From assembly GCF_963966145.1 (NCBI RefSeq), contig NC_091052.1, positions 16,306,001-16,370,000 of the forward strand: a DNA stretch of 64,000 nt, written 5' to 3'. Both the position numbers and the translations under genes were made by a program. The stretch comes from Tenebrio molitor. Lineage: Eukaryota > Arthropoda > Insecta > Coleoptera > Tenebrionidae. This document shows, in pieces, positions 33,379 through 46,716 of the stretch (position 1 is the stretch's first letter; each line of letters begins with the position of its first letter). The notes below the pieces were generated by a model, which saw nothing but the letters and a program-made list of their open reading frames with translations, ran no database searches and was not told the DNA's origin.

Positions 33379-36303
33379 AATCTTTTTGGCCGACGACACA
33401 TTAGGTACTCGTTTTCTCAAATTTGAAATTTGATCAATAATTTTACAAAACCTGTCAACAGACAGACATTTGATAAATAAAATGGCAGAAAGTTATACTA
33501 TTATACCGATAGACTGACATGTGACATGCTTACGATTTACACCACAAGATGGGGCCATCAGACTTTAGAAGAAAACAATTAAATTATGATCATTTTTGAA
33601 AACTGATCGGATCAATGGTAGCGGTTTCTTGTCTTAGTAGAAATGGACTTTATTTATAAGGCAACAGTTTTTTTGGAGTCCCTGAAAGGTTACAATTTTC
33701 GTGTTTACACACTCCGTGCGGTAAAGTGACAGATAGTTTGCTTAGTGTGTAAAAATCAAGATACCGTAGCTGTTCTGTATTGGTATTAGTAATTATTATG
33801 ATTTATGACTACGTTACAGTTGGGGCAGTTTCGAGTCAGTTGAGTGTACGTCGACCGGTACTTCCAATTTTTTCCGTGTTTTCACTGGATGGTGTAAATT
33901 ATTCCATGAATATCTTGTAGGTTTGATTCGAACACAAAGTCTAAGAGCAGCGGTAATAAATAAAAGTTGGACATCTTGGCGTAACGTTGCGGTCGTAATA
34001 TTATCATAAGATCAAGGTTCTGAGGCGCTTTCTGGTCGTATTTTCAATTTGTTTGGATGTTTTATAATTTAATGGTTTCTCGGACGGTTCTCCATTTAAC
34101 ATTATTTCACCATCAAGGTGCGGCAAATTACACGGTATCATCGCGGTTGCATCGATTCGTTCCATTGTGTGACCCAGTCCGACCCTGGTCCGGTCACCAG
34201 GTGCATCCATAACTCTCTTTAAACGTTAATTAGAATCGAGTTAATAAATTTGACATGAACGAGTCGATTTAATGTGCGAATATCAATCAGAACTCATTAT
34301 TCACAATTGCCGTTGGAATTAGAAAGGGCCGATTATGATTGAACCATCATGACATTTGATCGAGCTGTCCTCATCAGCAAGCAAAGCCGCACGTCAGCGG
34401 CAGACCTTCTTAGTCAATACTTATTTGCACACAAACGTCTATTTCTAATATTAATTGAAGGAAAGCTCGGCGGGGTTTCGTCTTTGTGTGCATGCGGTCT
34501 GTTTGGGAGGCAAGAGAAACCGACTTGACAGTTTGAGAAATATGGCGAAATGATAAATGATTCGAGTGTGCCAGACAGATACAAGCCATTCCAGAACGTT
34601 GGTCGTCTTTCGGGTAGTGACAAACTGTTGAATGACGAGGGCAAACAATATGCTCGCAGTCAGCATGGGATGGATAGATGACACGGGAAAACTCAACCAA
34701 TGTGTCCATTTAGTGTCACTGACGAATTAGAAACGTCTTGTATTGAACGACCATAATTGATGTATGCGTCCTGTGATTTCAACAAATACACATAAAATCA
34801 ATTAGTCTGGGCAGCGGTCCTTCGCAACGGATCTCTAATCGCGTCATCCATAACAGCACGAATGACGGGAACTGGAGATAAATCATAACAATGAATAAAT
34901 AAGTGAAGGGGATAGGGGAAATAGAATCCGATTCTGGAAATAGAAAATATTCTCTGGTGGCGGGCTGTAAAGTCATAAAATATAGTAATGTCGATTCGGT
35001 TCTGGTGCGGTGTATAATAATTTATAAAAGAGGGAATTAAGCCCGTTCTGTAACACACACAACAGCGACAATCCACCTTCCGTGACAAACGACCGCTGTT
35101 AATATTTCCTTTGCGTGTGTATATCAGACGGTTGCGTCCAATAATTACATATTGTCTCGCTCTGGCACTCACTAATATTGTTATCACCGCCTTGTTCCAT
35201 TGTTCCATTTCTCCTAATTGCCGCCTGTCGTAGATAATTCACTTAACATGAATCAATTTTGAATTTAACGTGTAATGAAACCAACGACAACGAATACTCG
35301 AACGACTTCGCTCCCGTTTAATTGTTATCTGTTTTACACTTTTCTACAAACGTTGTTGGGTCAAAAATCTACCCTAAATATCCCGGAAGGGCGTGTTTTT
35401 GTCGTCACGATTGTCCTATTTGGTGCCCATCGGAAAACACTAGGTGGGTAAACATCGCATGATCCGAGACACATTGCGTCCTCAAGAGTCCGTTGGTTTA
35501 CGACAAAACCTCTGCTTTGATTACTAATGCACGACAGAAGTTGACAGTTTTGACAGCTGGTGCTTGGTGATTCGATCTCTTCTTCCTGATACTACTTAAG
35601 TTTTTATTGCGTCGTCGACATCAACTGGCACAAACCGAAGATCAGTGTTTTGTGGCTCATCAAAGATTTTATGTATTGGTCATCTAAAGCGGTACTTTTG
35701 ATGTCAGTTTCGGCATAATTTGATTTTCAGTTCTTTTGTTGGCCGGATGCGCTCAGCGAATACCAAACAGTCGCAAAAACAATGCCATTACCATTTTCAA
35801 AGTATGCCCGTCGTGCATAATTTATAAATCGAAGATGTGTGCCGAAAAACGATAGGAATTATTTCGGGGGCACTGCGTTATTTCAATGGCAGAGCCGGTT
35901 GACTTTGTGAAAATTCCCTAGACCAAAAAAGACAGATATTTTGGTTTTGGAATACATTCATCTGTTCCAATACGGTCTGTGGTGCAGTTTTTTTCACGGG
36001 AGGCAAAGGTTTCAAACTATTTAAGGCAACAGCAAAATATTCGAAACCTTTTTATACTTTTTATCAGTTTTCTTTAATGATTTTAACAATTTATGAAGTA
36101 TATATGAAGAAAGTCACCAGAAACACAACTAAGACGTCGAACCGATCGAATTCACAACGGAAGTTAAGATTTAATAATTTGACATTTGACTATTGACATC
36201 TGATTTGACGGCTTCCACGGCTCGACATAGTTGGTAACAATAAAATTATAGAGCCTCACAATTCCACAGGACTTTTGATATACGTTCTTTTATAAACACT
36301 TTG
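33379..36303. other. Unique non-coding DNA
   Basis: No supported gene. A 136-codon minus-strand frame at 34798-35208 and three overlapping frames near 34410-34709 have no recognisable domain or splice context. CATAATTTATAAATCG near 35816 belongs to the recurring AT-type motif set. Confidence 0.4.
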
Positions 36304-36961
36304 TACAGACTATCTATTAATGATTGTCTGGTCCAACTCCAACTTGCTACGAAAACTTGTCAAATTTTGAATGTAGGTAGGTACTATGGCGGACAAAATA
36401 TTTCGTCCACAACTGTCATTCCACTCAGGTATACTCTAAAGCAGCCTTTAGGAACGAATAACCTCACTTCACATGTTGACATATTGTGTCAATGTTCTTA
36501 TGGGTGACAGTAATAAATGTCAAACTTTAATTTGCAAACGTCAATCATAATGACAATAAAGGTTAAACTACACCCAATTTTTGTAAAATGACAGGAAAAG
36601 GGTGGACGACATTTTTTGGTCGTAATAGTAGGTACTGCTTTATATGAAGAATAAATTGGGCAAATTGTAAATGCCATATTTTCAGGTTAGGTTCTTGGCT
36701 AAATCCTACCTTCACAAAATTTTGTTTAGCTCAATAACCGGAAGTATTTGCATTTTGTATTGAAAAATGCATATTTTAGGTGTTTATTAATTGTGATGAA
36801 ACAATTATGAGGAAGGAAAACTGGATTGAAAAGCGCAAATAAGACGCCATTAATGTCAGAAGTGACAGTTAATAATAAATGAAAATTGGCCATCTGTTGC
36901 GGCACAATAATTTTTTTTTCCAAAGCTGGCTTGACCCGACAATCATTTATAGACACCTGTA
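36304..36961. mobile_element. MITE family F, copy 2, interrupted by a family G element
   Basis: It aligns with 26700-27088 on both sides of an insertion at 36382-36630. Left end TACAGACTATCTATTAATGA, right end TATACAGGTGTCTATAAATG when read inward. Family F is therefore older than this family G insertion. Confidence 0.9.
36382..36630. mobile_element. MITE family G, copy 1, nested in F
   Basis: Ends TACTATGGCGGACAAAATAT and inverse TACTATTACGACCAAAAAAT; the arms are diverged but share the TACTAT start and G(A)C(C)AAA block. TGTCATT occurs just inside both ends. Confidence 0.75.
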
Positions 36962-39074
36962 TATACCTACCAGAATTGATACAACGAATGGAAACGTCAG
37001 CGTTTTTCAGAAGGAGTAATTAGGAACTGACTTAATTAAGTAACTACTAAAACATTAATTGTATTAATTATTTATTTATTAGTATCTGCAAGGTTGGCTC
37101 GATTATAAATTTTCTTAATCACAATTTATTTATGACTAATTGTATTCAGATATCAATTGTTATGGAAACTGTCGGAGTTCAAGGATGTAGCAACGATATC
37201 ACGTTTGGGCGTCAAATATTTTATTCCATCCCTGCCTATTAAAAGTATAGATGTTTTCCGACACTTACTCATTCAGAATTTTTGAAAAGACACTGCGTAA
37301 TGTTGTTGTGAACTAGGTAATTTAATGTTATTAATGTGGAAACAACTAATTAAATAATGTTTCTCAGTCATCTATCATAATCAAGAGGTATGATTTATTG
37401 ATGTTAATATAACGTTATTGTGGAATGAAGGTCATCATAATTAATAATAAAAGTTGAAAGATGATTAATGTTATTTTCATTTGATTATTATGCTGCTCAA
37501 AGTACCTATAAAAGTTTTTTTTACTTCCAAACAGATTTATTGTTTGGATGTTAGATCGTAACAGATAAACATTTTTAAATATTAATTTCTTCGTGACTAA
37601 GCCGAACTTCCCACATTTTAATTAACTATTACGTTTCGTATTCCGATATTTAACGAAAATTATGGACGGCCTCGTAACGTAAATTTATGTAAAAAAAGCT
37701 ACCATTTTTCCTCGAAGATATAGGCAATTTACTGCTGCTGATCTTATCGCCGGCAAATTAATATTCGCAATTTACCGTTACGGCGCTCACTAAATCGCTA
37801 TTTTTGTAGCAATCGGGAACAGGATCCGGCATCGGTGAATCCTGGAAGAGCGCAGTAACAATTCTTCGGATTATCGCTTAATTTCGAAATTTAATTGGAC
37901 GACATATTTTTGTAGTTACGCAATGTCGAATAAAAACGAGCATGCAGAAACGATGGTTATCGATATTCCCGATTGACGTTGAAGAAGTAAATCGTAATAA
38001 AGAGACAGAATCGGAGGTAACCGTTCGCAGGCATTTGGTTTGATTCGATGCTAACGATATCTTATCAAGGAATTTAAAAATAATTACGGCGAACAACAAC
38101 AAGTCGACTTGAAGCATGTCTGTCCATCACTGGTTGACTGTAACGAGTCGGGAGCTCTCTCGATCTGCAGATAGCAAGCCGACGAGAATGCTCCGGGAAT
38201 ATCAAATCATAGACCGGAGGAATTCGAAAAATCATCGGACTGTCGCGACTGTGACTTTTTATCGATACGATCCATGTTCGTCAAACTGTAAACAATCTTA
38301 CCATATGGCGTACTCTGTTCGCTCTTCATAAAAATTCTTGAAATTTTTTTTGGCGTGCGTAGGTCTTAAACGAAAGAACAGGTTGTGATCCCTTAACCCA
38401 CCGAAGCTGACCCCGCAGTCATGTCTCATTTAAATTCGGCTCCCGGAATATTAAAAGTAAATGTATGTATTTCGAAACGTATAAAAAGCAGTTAAGCGGC
38501 TAAGACCCATAAAATTTCCTTTTGAAGATTTCCTGGCCGCCGACGGACATAAATTCAAAACACACACACACAAAAGTTGGTAGGTATACAGAATGTCTGA
38601 ATGAAATCTCTGCGAGGCCGTTTTTGTTGCATTTGAAATATTTATATTATGGGTGTGTGGTTTGTATGCTGTTCTCCGCAGACTAACTTATTGAGATCCC
38701 TTGTCTTATGGTTTAAAACCGGTAGTCCTCCGTCCATCAGACAGATTGTTGAAATTCTATCGAAAACATTCCTTTATCTGCAATCTTGCAAAAAATGAAC
38801 CTGATCAAATAGAAAGGGTCCGCACGGACCGCCATGGGAAGTAAATTTGCAACATTTTCCTTTCTTTGAGGATTTTTTTGGAAGGACAGTTTATTGCTGC
38901 TCTTCCATTTAACTTCTATATCTGTTTCGTCGAATTTTCGGGATAAAATTGTAGGTATTTATGACATAATCAAACAATATTAGGTCAACGTGAACTAATT
39001 AACCTATTGAAACTTATTTACTTTTAAGCAGTAGCGGCTTGTGTCATTTTTAAATGGGGGACATAGTATGAATA
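36962..39074. other. Unique non-coding DNA
   Basis: No gene or repeat partner. GC-richer at about 37740-38300 and 38400-38560. ACCCATAAAATTTCC near 38506 is another CCATAAA motif. A short (CA)n tract lies near 38560-38575. Confidence 0.4.
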
Positions 39075-39361
39075 TATTGGATGATTCAAAATGATTGTGG
39101 ATAAGTATGGCAACATTGGCAACTATGTACGAAAATTTATGTGGCAACTGTGTGGGTGGGGTAGAGTTAACATTTGTATGACATTTCATAACCGTGCATT
39201 TGATTTTTTTAAATACCATTGCACATTGATTTGACAAATTTCAAAATTGCGCGACTATGAACTGTCAAAGAAATGTCAACTCTGTCCTATCCACAGAGTT
39301 GACACAAAAACTTTCGTACATAGTTTCTTACTTATCCACAATCATTTTGAATCACCCAATA
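39075..39361. mobile_element. MITE family B, copy 2
   Basis: Ends TATTGG(A)TGATTCAAAATGA and inverse TATTGGGTGATTCAAAATGA. It is nearly collinear with 22346-22623, including CATTTGTATGACATTTCATA and CAAAATTGCGCGACTATGAA. TA target context. Confidence 0.9.
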
Positions 39362-40528
39362 GTTATGTACTTGGGACGAATAGCCGAATGATTTTTTTAA
39401 ATTGTATTAAGACCTTTTACATTTGGTAAATTTTATAAATAATTTATACCTGACGCAATCCATGACGTTGGTTTTAAAGTTACAGCTGGGAAGGGAGATA
39501 AAACAAAAACAAAATTTTTTTACTTCCCCATATTAACGAAAATTTATCATAAACGTTGTCTCCAAAAAATATTTATTAGAATTTAACGTTAATTAAATTT
39601 GTTGAGCATATCATATACCTACATTTCTAGAGACTCGACGTCCAGTGATTACGCCTCACATCTACACCCAACAAAATGTGATCAGATGCTGCACATTTCG
39701 ACTGTCTGAAGATGCCGTTGCCAACTGTAATAGTATATTATACACCAAGGTGGAGAAGTTCATGATTATAACCAGAGCGCCAAGATTAGATCCCGAGGCG
39801 TGCCGAGAGATGTAAGGCGTGAAGGCTATAAGGGACTTCTCCACCGTGGTTTATATGTATACAATTTTTTTCACTCTAGATACGTTTAAACCCTTTCTAA
39901 TAATAATTATTAATTAAACTATTTTGTCCGATGGCACGATTCGAGGTCTCATTTTTCAAGGGCTGCTATGAAAATTTAAAATCGTGTGTCTCCGTTAACC
40001 AATGCAATCAACGAAAATCTTTCATTGCTAGGTGACGGCTGTTAACCACTGGTTAATACATAATGAAAATTTATTAATCAGGAGGAGAGAAATTCTACTT
40101 CTGGGTTCAGTTCGAGAGTCAATAATGACGCCTTCTAGACTAGTAGTGAAAAAAACATTTTATTCTCAATGACCCATTGGTGTTTTCCATTTGTCACGTG
40201 CAAAATGAGGACGTCATCCGGAACGTCTGTTGTTCGTCTACCTACTGCTCGTAGGAGAAAAGTACATGTTGATAAACTAGGGGTATGCAAGTGTGTTATC
40301 TGACTCAAGGCTCAAGGAAATTAATTTTGAAGCTTGCGACATAAAATTATTTTACTTCTATTTTCTACTATGTATTACACTTAATCTGCTGGCGTTGCAG
40401 TTTGGAAGCAGTTTGCCCTCTGACAGCAGCTATCTCTGCTTTAATATGCATATAAGTATACTTATCAACGCCTATTTAAGTGCAAAAAGCAAAATTATTT
40501 TAATTTTTTAAATACATACCTATTTAAA
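39362..40528. other. Unique non-coding DNA
   Basis: No gene or repeat partner recognised. Confidence 0.4.
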
Positions 40529-40770
40529 TAAACTAGGCAAAAATGAATAGGGAATTTTTCCTTTTTTGAAATTTTTATAAATACAGTTTAAAATTTGTAA
40601 TGAAATGTGTTAGAAATATATTAATACATATACACATTAAATGTAATGTTTCAAGTACCTGTAACATTTTTTAATGTATCTTGTGTTTAAGAATACGGGA
40701 GAGGATTGGGGCAATTATTTTGCTTTTCAAGAAAAATTGTGGAATTCCCTAGTCATTTTTGCCTAGTTTA
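40529..40770 (+). mobile_element. MITE family R, copy 1
   Basis: Inverted ends TAAACTAGGCAAAAATGA then (A/C)TAGGGAATT lie at both margins. It aligns along nearly its full length, same orientation, with 41267-41503. TA at both edges. Confidence 0.9.
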
Positions 40771-41001
40771 TTATTACATATAATTGGGGTAGATTTGAGT
40801 AGATCTAGTGAAAAATCACGTTATAACTGTGTATAAACAATTGTCTCCGACGCAACCCACACAGATACTTACAATTACATATTTATATATGTGCTGGAAA
40901 TTGATTTTTCGTGACTATTTCCTTCGAAAAATTTAAGCTAATCAAAAAGCTCGAATTTTTGAATTTTAGCCAATAGCGATCGAATTACAGCGATAATACT
41001 G

Positions 41002-41035
41002 TACTAGTGCAATTATCGATAATTTGCACTAGTGC
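41002..41035. repeat. Palindrome with an ATCGAT centre
   Basis: ACTAGTGCAA(T)TATCGATA(A)TTTGCACTAGT is palindromic apart from one extra base. A looser echo with TGTCGATAATT between GTGCATG and CATGCAC lies at about 41167-41205. Both lie between the two family R copies. Confidence 0.8.
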
Positions 41036-41266
41036 CAAATTTTCGCGTAGTCCTAATTAAAAAATCATTTGGTATAATTTTATATTTTAAAAAGAATTAC
41101 GTTTATTTGTACTTACTTATCATGTAAAATTTATCTTAGGAAATAGTCTGCCAAAATATCCTCTCGTGCATGTCAAATTGTCGATAATTTTCTCTCATGC
41201 ACTCGGGATATTACTAGTGATAATATTCTTATTGTGCGGTAGATTTTGATAATTTTTGAGTCAATA

Positions 41267-41503
41267 TAAACTAAGCAAAAATGAATAGGGAATTTTTCCA
41301 TTTTTGAATTTTTTCTAAATACAGTTTAAAATTTATAATGAAATGTGTTAGAAATATATAAAGATACACATTAGATGTAATGTTCCAAGTACCTGTAACA
41401 TTTTAAATTTATCTAGTGTTTAAGAATACGTGGGAGGATTGGGGCAATTATTTTGCTTTCTAAGAAAAATTGTGGAATTCCCTATTCAGTTTTGGCTAGT
41501 TTA
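41267..41503 (+). mobile_element. MITE family R, copy 2
   Basis: Same ends and interior as 40529-40770 with scattered substitutions and small indels. The two same-orientation copies are 496 bases apart. Confidence 0.9.
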
Positions 41504-41663
41504 GTATCGCTTGATGCTATTTGTAATAATGTATTGGAATTTTGGATAACGCTCTTAGGGGCTCGGAGGCAAAGCACCCTCCAGCAAATTTTTGGAAAAA
41601 CTTATTCCTAAGTATTCTATTAAAGTTTCTAAATATGAGGATACACAAAAATAATAGTAACCT

Positions 41664-41799
41664 ATAGATAGATATTACTCAATGAGCGGATAATGATGGC
41701 TATTACTTGTGAGGTTGATTTTGTGTCACGAGCCGCAGATGAGTGGCATAATTCATTCGAGCGAGTAATAGCTATTATCCGCGTGTAGAATACTATACT
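41664..41799. repeat. Imperfect palindrome with CGAGCGAG core
   Basis: GCGGATAAT(GATG)GCTATTACT at 41686-41707 pairs with AGTAATAGCTATTATCCGC at 41764-41782. Outer flanks pair weakly (ATAGATATTACTC against GAATACTAT). The right arm starts CGAGCGAG, as in other palindromes of this window. Confidence 0.8.
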
Positions 41800-44700
41800 T
41801 TTTCTAAGACTATGAAGAGGAATTGATAAATAAGTATCATTATTAGACAAACAGAAACTGGCGTTTTAAAATGATTACTTTGTATTCTTGATACTTCATA
41901 CACTAGTTGCTATGCTACTTGTAGTGAGTTTTGAAATTATTATTCAACGGGCCGTGGGTAATGAATCCTGTTATCCAATGAAAAACACTTTTATCCAACA
42001 CCTGTTTATTACGAAGTCATAATAATGCCGATTTTGAATATATTATGAGGTCTATGTATAAAACACTAGTGGACTTATGAACCCATAATTAAACTGTTTT
42101 TATAATTAATGAGTTTAATGAGAATTGAACAGTTTATTGAACATCAAAAAGAATAAGAACTGTTACATAAGGAGGTGTTGGATAAAACTATGTACATACA
42201 TATTACACTCGTACCTTAACAACAAATAAGTCACTTGTATAGTAAATAGCTATTAATTGTCTGTTAAAGTGAGGAGCTTTTTATTAATCAATTAGTTTTA
42301 TAAATACATATGTATCTACAAGAAAATTTTTGGAAATTTTATTAAAGTAAAAATATTTACAGTTAATACACAAGCCATATAAAGTGTTGTCTTTTATGTT
42401 GAAAAATATAATTTTATAAGAGAACAGCATAGGTAATATGCCAGTTTCTTGTTTCACGAAATTTTCAAAATCAAGGAGCAATTTTGAACCACTGTTGTTT
42501 CTGATTTGTTTTTGGTAAATATTCTACAAAAAACTTATGCTAAAAAATTTTCGAACTTGTATTATTTCCGATATTGCATAATTGGTATTGACAACTGAGA
42601 CAATCTCAACGATTTTAAACATGAAAGAAATTATTATATTTTTTGAAACTGTACTCATTCATTTATAAATATGTATAAGGCATTCTTAAAAAACAACTTG
42701 AGTAATGAAGAGACATGTGTAAACATGTAAGCTAATGTGAAGTTGTTAAAGTGTAAAACTATTTGCAAATACATATGTACATACATACTGTCTGTCGCTA
42801 TCAAGTTATTATAGACTTAAGTCAAGATTATACTTATAACTAAGTATTTTTTGTGAGTTTTTCTTTTACATCTTCTTATGTCTTGTTCAATTCAGATTTT
42901 ATTGTATAAATCTACCATACCTATCTTTTCCAGAACGCAACAGGACTGATACCAGTTTATTTTATAGTCACTCACTTGTTGATTCCACATCATATCGCAT
43001 CGAAATGTGTACCTGTTGTGCATTTACGTTTTCATTGTAGAAATCGAACGGTAAGCATTTAAAATTTCTACGGTTTGAGTCTGTTGCGGTCACCTGAATC
43101 CGTCCCTGTGCCGCATCTTTGATCTGTCGTCCTCGAGTCCATACTGTTGGAGATTTACGATAGTTTTACGAGCGACAGCCCCATCAACCTGAGACGCGAA
43201 ATGAGATCCTGCAGTCTTATTTATGTTGGAGTCCTTTTAGTTTTAACACTTTGACGTGTAAACGAGCGGTATAACGGGCGACCAGCCGAGCGGCGGCTCC
43301 GTCTGCTGAGCGGCCAGTCGTAGCAGGAGCGCTCTTTGTGGTGATTGCAACTCTTGCGGTGGTGCAGAGCCGCAGGACGTGCGTGTTTCCGCCATCTTTG
43401 GTAGCGACGTCACTCTTGCAGGACGGCCCACTGGCCGAGTCTCCGCCCATCCTGCTGTATGTGTACACTCGCATCCACGTACACACTCACACCCAGGCCC
43501 ATCTTTATTGCTCGGCTGAGAGAGATGACGACGGTTTAAAGTGGCTGAGAATGACTAGCTGACTATAAACAGGCGCTGAGAGAGCGGCTCTTCAAAGAAC
43601 CCGCTGATGGTTGAAAGTGCCTTCGGTAATAAATCGACAGAATCAGCGCCGCTATTCATAAAAGTTGCCGCTATCGCATTAATTATGAACCCGCTGTTCG
43701 CTGGGTTCAGCGCTCAAACAGTTTGCATATGGGCATCATAAATTACTGTCAGTTATATCTGCAACGACTGCATTCTACAACATTCCCGGCGAAATTTAAA
43801 TCAACTCTTCCGTTTACCTTGTTTTTAAACATGGACGAGTTAATAGCACCCGGTGCAAATGGTTAATTACCCAAATGACACGGCAATGCCGCAACATTAG
43901 CACTTTTTGACACACATAGCGCTCGCTGATGTTTATGTACTACATCTGGAACCAATGAGATTAAATTGACTTATTTAAGAGATGTTTACACTCAAGCAGT
44001 AAAAGGCGTGGCTGCAACTCAACGCCCACACGTTCTGCAGAACTTCAAGAGTTTCTTGTAAGTACGTACTAACTAAATTTATGTTAGGTTCCAAGTAGTA
44101 CCCATTCGTGTCACACACTGGTTCATCACTACATCAATAAAATATATCATTCATGTCAATATCAACTATCAACTAACAATGTTATGGTACTCTGAGGTAG
44201 TTTACTCCCTAAGTGGGTACTTCAGCTTCTACGAATCGTCTACATTACAACAATCATCTTGACTAGTTGTTGAGTAAAATCAAAATAAAACTAAAAACCT
44301 TCGTTGGAAAAAGGTCACTAAAATTGATAGGTATGGAGATATTAGTGAGGACCTAACTCATAACTGGAATGAGATACATAGTTTATATTGTGTAATATTT
44401 TATGTCATCCATCTTTGAGATTAGTTGCAGGGATCAGTCAGTGCTACCCCAAGTGTGTACATCTTTAAGCAAAACTGAGCATGCCCTGCTTTAGAGATAT
44501 CGAGTATTGGTCTTGAACATCTGCAATATCAAAGATGACATGATGATGGAAGCTGTATTCTATAATATGACAAAACTAATTTGTGTTTATTATGTTTGCT
44601 AAAACAAAACTTGGACTGTTTCACAGTTCACATCGTTGTTATTCTAGGTCTATTTTAACAAACACAGATGGTACATGAAGAAAGATGAAGTTTGGAGTAC

Positions 44701-45519
44701 ATTTCACTGCGTTACTAGTCAAGAGGTAACTTAGGAGGGACATTCTGGCCGCCATATTAGCTTAGAAATTATTGATCACTATACTTGTTATTATTAGATA
44801 ACATTCTGTAAACAGTTGGATTTAACACTCTTCATTTTTCTACCGCCTATGGTGGTTTGTGTTTTCTTTTTTATTGCTATTTATTCAGAAGGTGTGGATT
44901 GAAACAGTGTCGGCTTGCAATGCCATGACCATTTTACTGTTTTTCGTTAAAAGAAAATTACGTATAAATAAGGTTTGACAGTTTCGCAAGATAAGTTTCC
45001 TGAGTAAATTTTAAAAATTAATTAACCGTAACACCAATGAAGCGTATAAAGATAATCAACTCTTCTGATCCGATTAAAATGCATCAATACATCCTAAAAG
45101 CTGACATTTAAAATATGTATGGCCAAATTCTCATTGACGCGAACGACCCTAATTAGCAATCCATTATAGGAGAGATTTAGTACTGATACACAGAAAAAAT
45201 GTTTAATATTCCGATCAAGTATGTAGGTACAGTAACATACGGTACTTGCTCTCTAGTACCTAGTCCACCCCTTTTGGCTGTAAGGTACTTGCAACAGAAT
45301 GACAGTAGCTTGTCGTCCGCCTGTTTAGTTGCAGATGGGCTCAAAAGGAATTATAAATGTACGATACAAAACGGCAGCGCAAATATTTAGTTTGTGGCAA
45401 ACCATAAACTACGAGTATTTAGTTGGTCAAATTTTCAGTTGCATGTCAGCAACTCTGAGGGCTGCAAATTTCTCGCAATGAGTAACTATGTATAACGATA
45501 ATGAAACACAATAGTTATT
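41800..45519. other. Unique non-coding DNA with a GC-rich segment
   Basis: No gene recognised. The segment 43080-43720 is GC-richer and unique, with CATCATAAATTACTG near 43734 and TTCGGTAATAAATCGAC near 43624. It could be a promoter or enhancer. An 89-codon minus-strand frame at 43217-43486 overlaps plus-strand frames, and none has a domain. TTTTATCCAACACCT near 41990 is inverted near 42175, a possible small element. Confidence 0.4.
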
Positions 45520-45970
45520 TACGAAATGAGTGCGGGAAGACATTTTTCGCACATGAGCGCATTATTTGAGGCACGAGCGACGAACGAGCGAGTTCTTCAT
45601 TTACACGAATGTGCAGAATACGTCTTCTCGCATCGAAGTTCGTACAATATTTTTTGAAACGAACATTATGTCTAATTTGTCCCATATCCTTTGTGAATAG
45701 GATGGCGCTTGTCCATGAACTTGCCAAAGGGTCAATCGAATTATGTACATAATATTTATTTCCACTCTTTCGAAGTTTTCATCATCCAAGTTGGAGAAAT
45801 TGGGTGTTGTAAACCCGAGTTATTCTCAAGTCAAATTATTTTCAGAATGCTCAAAAAGGCGAATGCTTTTTGGATGGATTTTGAAGCACTAGTGCGCGAA
45901 CGTCGTGCTTCAAAATCGCTCGCGACCGCATAGTAGTGCGTGAACATCGATTTCGCGCACTACTATGCGT
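45520..45970. repeat. Hairpin-rich CG-skewed block
   Basis: Two perfect stems lie close together: TTTTGAAGCAC / GTGCTTCAAAA (45879-45889 with 45905-45915) and CGCATAGTAGTGCG / CGCACTACTATGCG (45927-45940 with 45956-45969). Their loops carry GCGCGAACGTC and ACATCGATTT. The left edge (45525-45600) has tandem CACGAGCGACGAACGAGCGA. The two regions may be the ends of one ~450-bp element, but no terminal repeat proves it. Confidence 0.65.
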
Positions 45971-46716
45971 TTGCGAAATGTCATTTTAAAGGTAGTGAGT
46001 TCAAAAAATCTTATAATGTTTTGTGATTTTTAATTTTTTACATAGTCCAGACTTGTAACAGCACTTATTTCAATATTTTTATGCCACTAGATTAGGTTGT
46101 TTCGTCCAGGTTTTTAAAACAACTCTTTGTTAGAATTACTTTAACTCTGAAGTCTTAGAGGGCCGAATCAAGATAGAATGAGGACTGAGGGATCAATTAA
46201 ATTAAAATCATAAAATGATACTAGGTTGTACCGGTCAATTCTCATGATGGTTGACAACTTGTTTTTTCCACATTTAAAAGTTTCCTCGATTTTCATTTTT
46301 AATTGCTCTATAAGGTTATCATAATATTCGGCAATGATGGTTTTGCTTTTTTGAAGTAATCAGCAAAAGACTAAAGTTCGCTCTTCTTTAGTAGCGTGTC
46401 AGTTGTTTCCAGTATTGTTTTAATAATAATAATAATAAAAATTTGCCTCGGTTCTTATGTAGCTAAAATCTGTGAAAAAACGAATATTCAATTGGAGAAC
46501 TAGACGCAGACGCCATCCATGAAACACATTTTAGCTAACCATTGAATTAACTACATACTGACGTATAGTTCAATGTAGCTAACGAACACTCGTTAGGGAC
46601 CTGTCTCCTGGACAGTTTGACAGTAACACCAACAGCGTGATGGATGGCCAGTAGTCAAGCTGGTCTGGGGTTTAGGGGTTGTCATTGCTTCACAGATTTT
46701 TCTGTTTGCTTGTTAT
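45971..46716. other. Non-coding DNA with a short (TAA)n tract
   Basis: A TAATAATAATAATAAT run lies near 46421-46437. No gene or repeat partner. Confidence 0.45.

Noticed and set aside
34410..35208. Cluster of 76-136-codon minus-strand frames
   Set aside because: Three overlapping phases open together, no motif, no splice context; consistent with chance in GC-richer DNA.
43217..43486. 89-codon minus-strand Ala/Ser/Thr-rich frame with overlapping plus-strand frames
   Set aside because: GC-rich DNA lowers stop frequency; several phases are open at once and no domain is visible.
45520..45970. Helitron end (hairpin plus CTRR)
   Set aside because: No CTRR terminus after a hairpin, no TC start partner, and no RepHel fragment in the window.
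46421..46437. (TAA)n, (GA)n near 55481 and (CA)n near 38565 as notable satellites
   Set aside because: Very short simple-sequence runs, common in AT-rich insect DNA.
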